A stretch of DNA of 64,000 bases from Eunapius fragilis (GCA_963681505.1 OY811973.1:13328268-13392267); one strand, 5' to 3'. Counted from the stretch's first letter, positions 10,746 to 21,538 are shown. Numbers and translations: made by a program. The notes: a model not told the origin generated them from the sequence alone.

Positions 10746-12246
10746 ATCACAGCTTCAATCCTGCTTGGCGCTACCGTTGTGCGTTCTATCTTAACACAAA
10801 ATGGTTTATAGTAAAAGTCATTAAATTGCCTTGTCTTGATTATTTTATAAATGACAAAAAACTAGGTGAAGGCAAATAAGTCCTATTACACCCACGGTAT
10901 GATAGAGAGCTTATTTATGTCTCTGATGTTCCTTTTTACCCTTTACACGGAGGGCCAAATCGATTACAAGATTGTTTTCAATACAGGAACGGCAAACTAT
11001 AACCTCGCACCACGCGGATCACCAAATCCATAGAAAAGAACGGGACCAACCTTGCAAGGACGTTTTTGGCCTTGAAAAGTGATCGCTGACAGTTGCTGAA
11101 CTCACTCGCCTTTAGAGAACTTCTTGTCGCGTGATGTAATTGAACCAATATTGGGACGAGCGTGTGACATTTATATATTCATATTGCGGTCGAATAAGGT
11201 CTATAGAAATCAACGAGGCACACAAAATAACGCCGTATGCTAGCTAACATTTAGGCACCAATAGTGTATTGTGCAACCCCTTTTCTTCTGAAATCTAGTA
11301 ATAAAGTGTTAAATACCTTCCAAACAACTTTTCAAAGCGCGCGTCTTCATAAGCCACTCGTCGAGTAATCGACAATTTTCGACGTAATATAGATCACCTG
11401 CTTCTGCCCACGCAAACGCAATTTATTGAAGTACCTGGCAAGAACAGACCGCGATATGGTAGGCGAAGGGACAGTCCTTACGAGTATTACTTGTTCCTCT
11501 TTAATCAGACATCACAGTGGTGGTGTTTTTTCTACTTATTTGGATTTGCAGCAATGAGTGGTACGTACAACTTGTTCGTATTCCACTGACTTACTGTACA
11601 TATTGCGTAATATTAAATCGCGGGAGTACTGCAAACTTGAGGGCACAAGCCACCGGCAGACATGGTGCAGTTGGCACGGCTTTGGCGTATCAACTTTCCC
11701 AAAATATGGACGTACGTGGGTAAATGCCACGCCCCATAATTGACCCTGCATGTGCACCGGGCCAGCAGAGCTATAGACGTAGCTAGTGCAACTAATCAGT
11801 CCCAGCTAGCTTTAATTGTCATGTGATACATAGCAACAAACTTTGTGCAGCGTCGTCTGTGCACGCAGCAAGCTTCATCACACATACACACACATAGAGA
11901 ATAGAATAACTAAGCGTGGGGCATACTAGTACCTATTTCAGAAGAGGCGCGCCCACACCACCAAGGCCGCCGCAAGCCCTCTAAAAAGGTGGAAATCCAC
12001 TTTTTTTTTTGGTCCGCCAGAAAACACAACCTGCACTTGCGAGGAACATACCACACAAATTGCACCACACCAGTGACACCAACAACAGTTGTTTAAGTGC
12101 ACGGCGCTAAGAATGACAATAGTCACCTACTTATACACCCATGCACAACGTGGCTACTCCAGTTACCAGAGGGAGCTTAGTTCTGTCAAATTCACTTTGT
12201 TCAACCGACAAAAATATGTATTGGGAGCAAGGGACTTATGCAGTCC
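10746..12246. other. no recognisable gene
   Basis: Mixed sequence with short frames only. 10.9-11.5 kb is less AT-rich with scattered CpG and could include the 5' end of the putative minus-strand gene, but no defined promoter element is seen. Confidence 0.4.
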
Positions 12247-12261
12247 GCCCCCCCCGCCCCC

Positions 12262-12292
<31 letters not shown>

Positions 12293-12304
12293 ACACACAC
12301 ACAC
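12247..12304. repeat. poly-C plus AC microsatellite
   Basis: A C run interrupted once by G, followed directly by an AC run. A perfect small hairpin (GGAACTACGATAGTAGTTCC) follows at about 12333-12352. Confidence 0.9.
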
Positions 12305-12549
12305 TTCAATTCGATTTCAAATACATTACTATCAGGAACTACGATAGTAGTTCCTATATAGGAATTGACCCGGGTCGTGAAATCATTTTAAAAAACGCGA
12401 CCGGCGTATAACTCGCGTGGATAGTTTAGCTCTTTGTTCCTATCGAACCAGAAGGCAAAGACGGTCATTTTAATGTTTTGTTCCAGTCTTCAAACTGTTT
12501 ACTTAAAGAGAACAAAAAAGTTCGTGTTTTACCTAGTCCCCACGCCAAT

Positions 12550-12671
12550 TCTTCTCCGTCGCCGTCGTCGTCGTCTTCTTTTTCTTCTTCTTCTTCTAAT
12601 TCTTCTCGGATGAGTATAACTCCGGATATGAATGGTTTTAAAGAGCGCCAATTATACCAATCGCTTTAGAA
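12550..12671. repeat. left copy of a distant inverted repeat
   Basis: A (TCT/CGT)-rich tract followed by GAATGGTTTTAAAGAGCG and CAATCGCTTTAGAAT. It is homologous in inverted orientation to about 18555-18655 (ATTCTGAAGCGATTGGTA, TTCTTTAAAACCATTC, then a GAA run). The two copies bracket the repeat-protein gene and could be the ends of an old element. Confidence 0.45.
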
Positions 12672-12948
12672 TCTCCTGGAAGGACACCCTCAAGTATCAG
12701 ATGTATGCATAAAACTGACATACGTAATCATTACGTAATGCGTAGTGTTAATAGAGCGTTCCCATGGCGACATTTACGTATACAAACAAAAGAGCTAAAC
12801 AACGAGACGACAAGTTAGAATTCTCCTGCGTTCCTTACAGTGATCCCAAACAAAAGCGGGCGTCTGCTCGTGACGGTAATTGAAGCCGGGGGGGGGGGGG
12901 GGGCACTTGCCAGTAGTAATAATCGATAAGTAAATAAAAATAGAGGAA

Positions 12949-13939
12949 ACAAGTAAAGAAAAACATTCTCTAACGAGAAAGTTGGTGGATATAGGAATTG
13001 GAGGCAATGGTGGTGTAAAAAGGGCCCTTATGCAGTTTCCCCCCCCCCCCCCCCCCCCCCCCCCCCACTTTTATTAATTGAATTGAAGAAATATTGAAAA
13101 AAAAATTTAGATATTAAGCGAGATATTAAGTGTGAAATGAAAACCAGCTGTCGTTGCGATCGCCTTTTATAAATGTTCAAATCGTGTTTAAATCTATAGT
13201 GAAAACCAGCTGTCATTGCTACCGCCTTTTTTTTACTACGATGGCTACATTACCTGTTCCCGCTCTGGCTCCAAAAACCCATTGCTCTCTACTAGTTCTT
13301 TAAAAGAGGGAGGGGTCACCTCCCCTTTTAGTTTCATTTCATGGAGTGCTGGTTACTTACTACTTAGTAAAAAGAAAGTGGGGATGGTGAGGGAGGAAAA
13401 CCCCTCTCTCTTACAAAAAATAGTAGTGCACTAAATAATTACGTAAACGCAACGTAGCGGCATCACGACGGTCTACTAGCTAACAATGATGGAAAAAAGC
13501 TAAGCAGAAACATAAACAGGGATACGGGACACACAGGAAACTTTTACACATAGGGAACTTTTACACATGTATTTATGCGGAGACAAAGATTTGGATATAG
13601 CTTTCATGACTTTGTAGCACATGACGTTAGGGCTGTGTAGGTTTATTCGTATTCATGATACCGTAAATGTTATGATACCGTAAATCGAATAATTAAAGGG
13701 GGGAAACTGCATAAGTGCCGTAAAAAGGAAGGGAACAAGGTTTTTGGAATAGGAAAATGAGACAAAAATCCTATGTTTAGCACATGTACACGTAACAACC
13801 AAAAGAAGTGCTAAATATAGGATTTTTGTCTCATTTTCCTTTTCCAAAAACCTTGTTCCCTTCCTTTTTACGCCACCATTGCCTCCAATTCCTATATCCC
13901 ACCAACTTTCTCGTTAGAGAATGTTTTTCTTGTACTTGT
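12949..13939. mobile_element. foldback element carrying a nested insertion
   Basis: The left arm, starting ACAAGTAAAGAAAAACATTC and continuing TCTAACGAGAAAGTTGGTGG, is mirrored by the right arm ending near 13939. Without the 697-bp insertion (13023-13719) and one copy of its 8-bp duplication, the element is about 286 bp and nearly fully palindromic. It shares terminal sequence with the foldback at 15794-16088, so both belong to one family. Confidence 0.75.
13023..13719. mobile_element. hAT-like non-autonomous element (8-bp TSD)
   Basis: The direct repeat GTAAAAAG lies at both edges (13015-13022 and 13720-13727). Inside, the inverted ends are GGCCCTTATGCAGTTTCC and (inverted right end) GGCACTTATGCAGTTTCC. 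Eight-bp duplications are typical of hAT transposons. The interior has poly-C (about 13039-13066) and no transposase. The host palindrome is restored when the insert is ignored, which independently confirms the borders. Confidence 0.75.
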
Positions 13940-13942
13940 ATA

Positions 13943-14464
13943 ATATATGGGACAGTGTGTCCAGCAAAATCACCCTTCTGGGTAGTTTTTCAAGATTTCA
14001 AATTTTTTTATTTTCCGTAAACTCCAAAGAGCTACTATCAAATGGTCTTTACGCACCCTAAATTAGACTATCCATCATAAAGTTATTAGGCACTGAATTT
14101 ATAATTAGTCATACATTTCAATGCGAGCGTTACTTTTCTTTTACTTGTCCTGGAAAATTTGAAAAAGTACCTCTAGGGTGATTTAACTATTCCATATATA
14201 CATATATGGGACAGTGTCCAGCAGAATCACCCTTCTGGCTAGTTTATCAAGTTTTCAATTTTTTGATTTTCCTTGAACACCCATGAGCTTCTGTCAAATG
14301 GTCCTTACGCATCCTAAATCGGACTATCCATCACTAAGTTATTAGGCGCTGAATTTATAATTAGCCATACATTTCAATGCGAGAGTTACTTTTCTTTTGC
14401 TTGTTCTGGAAATTTTGAAAAAGTACCATAAGGGTGATTTAGCAGGACACTGTCCCATATATGG
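13943..14464. mobile_element. two tandem MITE copies (GGGAC...CACTG family)
   Basis: Copy one (13943-14200) and copy two (14202-14464) share TATATGGGACAGTG, TCACCCTTCTGG, TCAAATGGTC and TAAGGGTGATTTA. Copy two ends with CACTGTCCCATATATG, the inverse of its start. Each is about 260 bp without coding capacity. Confidence 0.75.
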
Positions 14465-15175
14465 CATAATAATAATTTTAAAGGATACTCTGTGCTACAA
14501 GTGTATGTCGGGATCTGACAAAGTTGTGTTTGAAGCTCGCAACACTTTTGAGCTTGGAGGGAGGGGTACCCCTCCCTCACCTCTACCCTTTTCTTCATTT
14601 CGGACTTGCCACACCTCACCATTGGCTTGCCCTCCATGTTTACCATAGGCAGTGAGGTTGAAAGCACCCAACAAATGCATGTGTGGTGTCTAAAATGAGG
14701 GAGAGGATTGAGGAAGGTACCCCTCTCTCCCTGCTAAGGTTGGACGTTTGACCCTTGCAACCTAATAGCTAGAAAATGAAGTAGCAAGCATCAATCACAA
14801 CTTTGCCTCATGCCACACACTAAGATTTTGCTTAGAGCTCAGTTAAAAACACCCTACTTTAGCTGTAACTATGACACACAAACACTTTACACTGCATGTG
14901 TGCATTAAGGTACTCTGAATGTGCATGTAGTAGCTCTTTTTGTTTGTTACAAAGAAGTGCACTGTCTCTAGGTCGTACATTTACATGTACCTAGCATGTT
15001 TCACTTTTCTTTTACTTGTAACAAAATAGTGCTCAGAGTACAAATTATCAGATCATGAAGTTGTTAATGCAATGCATGTCAATGTAATTGCAGATGGAAG
15101 ACTGTAACAGAGAATCAAAACTCAGCTGTAAACATTTATCAATTTCCACACTCCCTCCCATCCCCATCCTCTCAG
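14465..15175. other. noncoding; upstream of the plus-strand Ig exon
   Basis: No signal peptide exon for the plus-strand gene could be identified here. The pyrimidine-rich acceptor tract for the exon at 15176 occupies the last 40 bases. Confidence 0.4.
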
Positions 15176-15583
15176 TTTCCTCCCAGACCTTGCCATGTCT
15201 GCTCACAGGAGAGACCATCTGTCCCACGAAGATATGTCCTAACACTCCTGTCAACTACACGTGTACTGTTAGCGACGCTGTTGGGAACACTCTATGGTGG
15301 AATGTGCCTTCAGTGGGAGGCTGTGCAGCGAACACATACATCACACTGGCACAAGCTCCCCGAGCGCCTGGTCAGTCCTGTCTCACTGATTTTTCAAGTG
15401 GCACATGTGGACCCTTCACAGCAACCAACACACCTCCTCTTACAAATAACCTCTACTGTCTTACCTCCGCCCTCTCTGTGGTGGTCACACCAGCAATGGA
15501 TGGTCTGGTGGTCTCATGTAGCAGCTACAATACAGAAACTGAGAGAAACATCACTTTTGGGAATGCAATCATATCAGTCATTG
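15176..15583 (+). CDS. Ig-like domain exon, plus-strand copy A
   Basis: The exon is bounded by acceptor CATCCTCTCAG and donor ATTG|GTAAGC, and is 408 nt (136 codons, phase 1 at both ends). It encodes SSQTLPCLLTG, CPTKICPNTPVNYTC, LWWNVPSVGGC, CGPFTATN and VVVTPAMDGLVVSCSS. The pattern of Cys (YTC), Trp (LWW) and late GLVVSC resembles an Ig-type beta sandwich with extra cysteine pairs. N-x-S/T glycosylation sites (NIT and others) fit an extracellular location. It has one copy of the PSVGGC motif, where the minus-strand relatives carry tandem repeats. The next exon in order is the FN3 exon at 20892. Confidence 0.8.
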
Positions 15584-15793
15584 GTAAGCCATATTTTATT
15601 GTACATTGCATAATGCTTGGAGCTGTCACATCATTATCACATCATTGTCACAAATGTATATTTCAAAAACATAATAAGTCATGATCTTGTCCCAAATCCA
15701 GAGCTGGAGACAAGGTAACGATTATCTTTGCAGCCAGCTCTGCATGATAGCTTTTGCACTAAGAACCTGCGTAATACAAAACGATAGAATACA

Positions 15794-16088
15794 CAAGTAA
15801 ATAAAAACCTTCTCTAACGAGAAAGTTGGTGGGCATATAGGATTGACAATGTTGGTGTAAAAAGCACGGAAACAAGTGTGACAGAAATGTTACTGGAAAA
15901 TTGAAATAGGCCTATATTTAGCCCAGTCACATTTAGGCAGCGCACGCCTGAGAAAATGGGCTAAATATAGGCCTATTTCAATTTTCCAGTAACATTTCTG
16001 TCACACTTGTTTCCGTGCTTTTTACACCAACATTGTCAATCCTATATGCCCACCAACTTTCTCGTTAGAGAAGGTTTTTATTTACTTG
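15794..16088. mobile_element. foldback element, near-perfect palindrome
   Basis: CAAGTAAATAAAAACCTTCT at the left is the exact inverse of the right end, and the two arms pair over about 140 bp (for example GGCCTATATTTAGCCC near the centre). It lies in the first intron of plus-strand copy A. Terminal CTCTAACGAGAAAGTTGGTG is shared with the foldback at 12949-13939. Confidence 0.85.
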
Positions 16089-16339
16089 TTTCATAAGTTT
16101 TTTTTTCTCCGTGTCAACGAAGCTTCATAACTGTAATGTGATGAGGAACGATGTGCAATGGACAAATGTCTATACCTTACGAACGCTTTGTGCATTGCCC
16201 CGACCACAAGTTACTATATAACTTTAATAAATACGTATGTAAAATTAATGTTACAATAACAATAAAATTAATAGTGATAAGTGTAGTTGTTTTTGATAAA
16301 ATAAATAGTTTTGCCGCCTCCTCTTCCTCGGCCTCTTCC

Positions 16340-16650
16340 TCTTCTTCTTCTCCCCCCCCCCCCCCCCCCCCGGGGTAAGGCCATGCGGGTGGCGGGGGCA
16401 GTAAAAAAGGTGGGGGCAGCATTGGCGGGGGTAACGCTGCAGGCGGTGGCCGCGCTTCTGCTGGCGGCGGCGGAGGGTCCAGCGCTGCTGCAGGCGGTGG
16501 CGGGGCTTCTGCTGGCGGTGCCCGTGGGTCCAGCGCTGCTGCAGGCGGCGGCGGCACTTCTGCTGGCGGTGGCGGATCTTGGACATCCTCGTCAAAGAAG
16601 TCTATCCCTATCATTAAGTTGTCTTCAGCCATCTATGTGGCAGACAGATT
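16340..16650 (-). CDS. proline/alanine-rich putative exon
   Basis: After an acceptor-like CTGCCACATAG, the minus-strand frame MAEDNLMIGIDFFDEDVQD runs into repeats of PPPPAEVPPPPAAALDP type. It lies just downstream of the exon at 16682-17206 and may be its next exon, but the simple junction does not keep frame, so it may instead be a separate start or a degenerate piece. The Pro/Ala part derives from a GCTGCTGCAGGCGG-type repeat and may be an artefact. Confidence 0.3.
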
Positions 16651-16681
16651 ATTGAAACAACTCGCAAAATATAGTATTTAC

Positions 16682-17206
16682 CTTTGATGAATTTTTTCAT
16701 GAGAGAAATGTGCTGTTCTGCGGGTCATTGGTTTATACACATTTGTACATTTCCATTTCAAAGGGCGCATGGTGACCTTATCCCTGTCCTTTATCTCCTC
16801 TGCCACTACACACCTACCATTGAGGTCTACTGGAATGGCTCCATGCTGTTTTCTGTGAGTGTACGAATTATCAAAGAAGTAAGGCTCAGCCCCAGCAGTA
16901 TGAAACCTATGCCCGACTAAAATATCACTCTCTTGCAACTTCTTTGCATTAACCTTACGGATAGTTTTTAGCAGTGACCCTGCCTGTGATCTTCGTACAC
17001 TTATTGCTTTAGCAAGTAATGCATCTGCACTAATCTTACTTACTGCTGCACGGGCAGATCTTGTAACAACCTTTTGAGCTAGCAATGGATGGCTATTGCA
17101 GAAAGCATTGTTTACATCACTCAGAAGCTCACTATCCCTAAGAATTGCTTTTTCAAGACTCACTCCATACTCTGCTAGTGTGCGAGAGTTGGGCTCAAAC
17201 AGGGAG
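16682..17206 (-). CDS. exon of a repeat-protein family of unknown function
   Basis: The minus-strand frame is open for about 175 codons: LFEPNSRTLAEYGVSLEKAI, then ISADALLAKA, ILVGHRFHTAGAEPYFFDNS, and KWKCTNVYKP. From memory, the HTA..EPYF and WKCTN motifs recur in large uncharacterised sponge proteins that begin with charged KADPEKKK repeats, and such a repeat exon lies directly upstream here (17776-18361). Possible signals are acceptor CCCATATAG at about 17207 and donor CAAAG|GTAAAT at about 16681; alternatively it ends at the TAA at 16678. Function unknown; possibly transposon-derived. Confidence 0.55.
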
Positions 17207-17623
17207 TAACTATATGGGAGAAGATAGGGTTGCAGTACTTTTATTTTACCACACATTATGCCTTATCATGTATCAAAACATTTTACCAACTGCGCATAAC
17301 GTGAATTTTCATACAACTCAATTTTCTGTACACACATGTGTAGTGGACCTTTAAAACAACGTGAGAGACACAAATTACCTTTTGTACCCTTTACATGTTA
17401 CATGGGGAACTTTTACTTGTGGGAAGCCTTACTGTACATCTGATAATCAGCTGCACGCAAGGGTTGGATGCGCATGACAGACTTGTTAATTAAATTTCTG
17501 AAAATGCAATTACAGTAGTACACACATGTGTATAGTCCTGTATTGCACATCACATTTACAATGTAACAGACACAGATGCATGTACATGTACAAATAACCT
17601 TTTGTACAAACATTGACCTTTAC

Positions 17624-17659
17624 CAGGGAACATCCCGTGTAGGAAGCCATACTGTACAT
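17624..17659 (-). CDS. 36-nt candidate mini-exon (duplicated, second copy dead)
   Basis: On the minus strand, ACATTATCAG|AT precedes GTACAGTATGGCTTCC and the exon ends CCCTG|GTAAAGG. Phase 1 at both ends matches the donor phase of the exon at 17776. A near copy at about 17414-17450 has an in-frame TAA after GTACAG and is probably not used. Support is splice-signal and phase agreement only. Confidence 0.35.
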
Positions 17660-17775
17660 CTGATAATGTCATGCAGGCATACAAGAGTGTTAATGTGTGC
17701 ATGACAGGAAGCCATGAGCCACGTGCATAGCAGCCCTTAGATTTTAAATGGTACATACAGCATGCTATAACATAC

Positions 17776-18361
17776 CTTTGGGTGGTATGGTGGTAGTGGT
17801 AGTTCTACGACCCTTCCAATACCGACTCATTCTAGCTGCCTTAATGGTAGCTGAATTACCCCTGTATATCCGCCTTTTAGCAGCACGGTTCTCCTCGACG
17901 CGCTCTTGATATCGCTGCCTTTTAACAGCACGGTTCTCCTCGAGGTCCTCTCCATATCGCTGCCTTTTAGCAGCACGGTTCTCCTCGAGGTCCTCTCCAT
18001 ATCGCTGCCTTTTAGCAGCACGGTTCTCCTCGAGGTCCTCTCCATATCGCTGCCTTTTAGCAGCACGCTTAGGTTCAATATTTGCGATGTAGCTCTCGCG
18101 TACAGAGGCCTTCTTTTTTTCAGGATCGGCCTTGTAGCTCTCGCGTACAGAGGCCTTCTTTTTTTCAGGATCGGCCTTGTAGCTCTCGCGTACAGAGGCC
18201 TTCTTTTTTTCAGGATCGGCCTTGTAGCTCTCGCGTACAGAGGCCTTCTTTTTTTCAGGGTCGGCCTTGTAGCGCTCTCGGGCTTTAGCCTTGTTCTCTT
18301 CTTGCTTTTGGAGGTATTCCGCTCGTTGCTTCGTTCTCTTCTTTCGATTACGCGAAGGCAT
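17776..18361 (-). CDS. first exon of 15-residue-repeat protein
   Basis: Start MPSRNRKKRTKQRAEYLQKQ at 18361; the frame is also open upstream to 18388. About four copies of SVRESYKADPEKKKA follow, then four of KRQRYGEDLEENRAA, both 15-residue (45-bp) units, ending with donor CAAAG|GTATGT (phase 1). The sequence is extremely charged and predicted to be a long helix. Lys/Arg-rich ends hint at nuclear localisation. Similar repeats open large predicted proteins in sponges and cnidarians, sometimes next to helicase-like domains (memory, not searched). The gene is nested in an intron of plus-strand copy A, on the opposite strand. Confidence 0.65.
17884..18290 (-). repeat. 45-bp coding minisatellite
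   Basis: Two related 45-bp families in tandem inside the exon. Because 45 is divisible by three, gain or loss of copies keeps frame, and long antisense frames appear as a by-product. Confidence 0.85.
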
Positions 18362-18389
18362 TTTTAGAAAAACAACTTCACTAGCCAAA

Positions 18390-19256
18390 ATAAGTAACGA
18401 CTAAACTGACACCAAAATAAATTTTGTGCCTGTTGGAGTATTTATACTGCCTAAAATTATCCATACTCCTGTATTTAGAACAAAGTAATATACCCATACC
18501 GTATATAGTACTTTTTCGTTGTAGCTTCTTTATTACCTTAAGGGGCACCGCGCCGGTAAATTCTGAAGCGATTGGTACTATCGCCGTTCTTTAAAACCAT
18601 TCCTAGCGTGAGTTATACTTGACGGAGAAGAAGAAGAAGAAGAAGAAGACGACGACCAACAATTTTTTTGGGCATGGGCACGAGAAACAGTTTCTTAGTT
18701 GGTCTAGAAGCGCATAGTTTTATGACATGAAACTAGCACCAAAACGTAGATCTTGGTGTTGTCGTTCGATTGCTGCAAAGAGAAAAGCTATCCGTTTCTT
18801 CGTTGTCCCTCGCGACGCAACTGAAATTTTTTAATGACTTCATGACTCCTCAATCAATCCTATATTGAACCTGCTGACGCAGGTTCAGATGAAATACTTT
18901 ACCTCAGCTGTATGGTCAACTCTCATTTTTGAGAAAGAGGTCAAGTTTATATGTTCATATTTGACTTAGGATCAAGCCATAGTCCTGGAGCTGCCCTGCT
19001 AATGTCTTTGCCCACAAGGTACAAGTCTTTAAGATGTTTCCAACTGTCCATTATAACAAAAGCGCATTATGTTAATTAGTTATAAGATTATGAAGAACTA
19101 CACTTAACAAGCACTCAAGATATTTTCTTTGCTTCACTGCTGGAACTGTTTCAAGAATGATAGTGTTTTAATTGAATTCATTCATGTCAGACGGTTTTTT
19201 TTTTTCTTGTATGGTGTAATGATGTATGACTTCTGGCGATTTATCACCTACAAATC
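18390..19256. other. inverted-repeat partner, otherwise nothing recognisable
   Basis: 18555-18655 is the inverted partner of 12550-12671 and contains a GAA/GAC triplet run at about 18624-18656. The rest has no visible features. Confidence 0.4.
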
Positions 19257-19308
19257 AAATGAATATGGGTAAAATATTAGTTTACTAAAATTTTACTCAT
19301 ATTCATTT
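19257..19308. repeat. 52-bp palindrome
   Basis: AAATGAATATGGGTAAAAT is mirrored by ATTTTACTCATATTCATTT. Small foldback relic. Confidence 0.7.
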
Positions 19309-19660
19309 AAGTATCAGGCAATAACATTGGCAAAAAGTGGACCTGTGTATGCCATTAGGGTATGCCCTGTTCCTTGTTTGTATGTTTTAATAAATTTAAG
19401 CAGTTGGTACACTAAAAGAACCCCAGGTGTATAACTACATGTAATGAGGTGAATTTGTGCCACTCCTCAAGTCTGTGAGTCCTGATGGGACAAAGCCATG
19501 TGCTAAACTCATATATATGTATAAGAATGTACATGATTCATTTTGTATTTGTTGTGGGCATTTATAAGATAGTGAGAGAATGCCTTCATTGCAGTCAGTT
19601 GAGGTGATGCACAGAAAATAAGTCTTCACAAAAGTACAATTGGCAGAAACTTTCTCCCCA

Positions 19661-19810
19661 GTACAGTGGAACCCTTACATGCTGTAATAGGGACACTGGA
19701 CACACCTTGAATCACTGAAGTATCATTGACTTACATACATAATGAACTTCTGAAATAGGGACACTCCAATAATCTGTCCCTTGAGGTTGGTGTCCACATT
19801 AGACTGTATA
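19661..19810 (+). repeat. CAGTGGAACC...GTGTCCACATTAG interspersed repeat fragment
   Basis: CAGTGGAACCCTTACA, ATAGGGACACTGGACAC, AATAGGGACACTCC and GTGTCCACATTAGACTG resemble a widespread short invertebrate repeat whose ends are inverted (recalled, not checked). Only the left end is convincing here. Confidence 0.35.
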
Positions 19811-19811
19811 T

Positions 19812-19840
19812 ACCCTAACCCTAACCCTAACCTTAACGTT
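19812..19840 (+). repeat. interstitial telomere-like repeats (short)
   Basis: CCCTAACCCTAACCCTAACC in an intron, with scattered CCTAAAC variants nearby (about 19909-19930). Confidence 0.7.
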
Positions 19841-20652
19841 TGACGTTGGCTCAACTTTGGTTACTCGTTCATCTGTCTTGCTGCATTGTACTTGTTCTAA
19901 CCCCTTGCCTTGAACCTAAACCTAACCTAACTTAAGTCCGGATAGCTGCCGAATTTTAAGGATCCGTTTGGTGTTAGCTCAGCCCAGGTGCCTCAAGTCT
20001 GACTCATGTCCCCAGACCTAAGATGGAGGTGTTGTTACAGGCTCTTTGGTAACTCACCTTTTCCTGAATCTTGCAAAAAATTTCTAAGTCATGATGCACA
20101 TATCATTCTGGGTATGCCTGCATTGTTTCCCCTACATACTATAGGAGAGGGTCCTCCTCAATGACTAAAACACTGGTGCAATACTGATGAGATGGGCCAG
20201 TATAAAGATAACCATCGAAACGCGTCTATTGCTAGGCAAATTTCCAACTTCGTCCTATGCGTGCAAAGATTCCAACTTTTGCCCTAGGCAAAATCCATCT
20301 TTTGCCCTATTGCTGATGTAGCGGTGATTTTTTCAGCAATGAAGGTCCCAGGGATCAGGGATTTCGGACCCGTGTTGAGTTAGATAAAGTTTGGGTGTTG
20401 TCTGGATTGAAGTCTGGTGGTTTATTGTAGCATTGCAATGGTGGTGAGCCGTTAAGGAGATCAGTCTTTGTTTGCTTGATAGCATGATTCGTGTTCCATT
20501 GATTGTCCACTCATTGTGTTGTGTTGTTTTTGTTAGCTTGCAGTTTTCCTCTGTGTTTGTGCATGTTCCTCTGTTCCGTTGCGCGTGATTGGTAACTGCA
20601 TATGGTCGGGTGTGTAGTCCTCTCTCTGTGTTAGCTCTGGGGGATCGTTCCC

Positions 20653-20720
20653 CTATCCTAATTCTAACCTTAACCCTAACTCTAACCCTAACCCTAAACC
20701 TAACCTTAACTCTAATCAGG
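20653..20720 (+). repeat. interstitial telomere-like repeats
   Basis: A degenerate CCCTAA array (TCTAACCCTAACCCTAAACC) about 65 bp long. It sits between coding exons, so it is interstitial and does not mark a chromosome end. Confidence 0.75.
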
Positions 20721-20891
20721 ACTCTTTTGGTACCCACATTAGATTGTACATGCAAAATAGTTCATAGTTGGTAAGTTGGTTGGTGTTAAAGCTGTTAGTG
20801 TTCTGGTGAGGTGTCATACAAAAAATCTAGTTTATAGGGTAATCATGCAGTCATGTTGAAACCATCTAAATAGTCTACCTTTCACTTTCAG

Positions 20892-21140
20892 CCCCTCCCA
20901 GTGCTCCAAACATTACATCACTGACAAGCATCTATTCAGATCAGCTAGCAGTGACCTGGACATCTGTTCCCATGGCTACCAGCTACAATGTCAGTATCAA
21001 TGGCAGCACTCCTATCTCCCTACCTGCTAATGCTAACACATACAAATTCACTGGACTGACCAATAACACAGTCTACACTGTCTCAGTGGTGGCCATCAAC
21101 TGTGCTGGGACCAGCAGTGCTACCATGACAACCAGAACAA
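20892..21140 (+). CDS. FN3 domain exon, plus-strand copy A
   Basis: Acceptor TTCACTTTCAG and donor AACAA|GTAAGT bound an exon of 249 nt, phase 1 at both ends. It encodes a fibronectin type III domain: APNITSLTSIYSDQLAVTW at the start, MATSYNVSINGS with the B/C-strand Tyr, then FTGLTNNTVYTVSVVAINCA, the classic L..NT.Y.V.V.A.N..G signature. Two or more N-linked glycosylation sites are visible. It is joined to the Ig exon at 15176-15583 and probably to the stalk-like exon at 21786 or, by in-frame skipping, to the second Ig exon at 21990. Confidence 0.85.
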
Positions 21141-21184
21141 GTAAGTCAGGTGGTGGGAGTATGTGTCTTGGAGGGAGGTTGTGG

Positions 21185-21538
21185 TAGTCTCGTACCCAGA
21201 CCCAAAGTACATGATGATCATCGCTTACAGTATGACATCACGTTCAGAGGGTCTGGGGCACAAGTCGAAGTTGTTCTGACCGCCTGAATGTTGGCGGGTC
21301 CAATCAAGATCGAGAGCTTGCATGACGTCATGTTAATTACATTACAAGCTTATAGGAATGTGTAAACGTGTGCCTATAAGCTTGGAATGTAATTAACATT
21401 ATGTCACGCAAGCTCTCGATTTTGATTGGACCCGCCGACATTCTGATGGACAGAACCACTTCGACTTGTGCCCCAGACCCTCTGAACGTGATGTCATACT
21501 CTCATTGTTATGTACATTTGGGTCTGGGTACGAGACTA
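21185..21538. mobile_element. foldback element with 9-bp TSD (Mutator-like MITE)
   Basis: AGGTTGTGG occurs immediately on both sides (21176-21184 and 21539-21547). The element begins TAGTCTCGTACCCAGACCCA and ends with its inverse; the arms pair over about 150 bp. Long inverted ends with a 9-bp duplication are typical of Mutator-like MITEs. It inserted just after the FN3 exon donor. Confidence 0.85.

Noticed and set aside
16251-16655. Arg/Gln-rich and Ala/Leu-rich frames in the GC-rich repeat
   Set aside because: Alternative frames of the same GCTGCTGCAGGCGG-type repeat; only the frame with a non-repetitive acidic start (MAEDNLMIG) was kept, at low confidence.
19812-20720. Chromosome end (telomere)
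   Set aside because: Repeats are short, degenerate and flanked on both sides by gene sequence.
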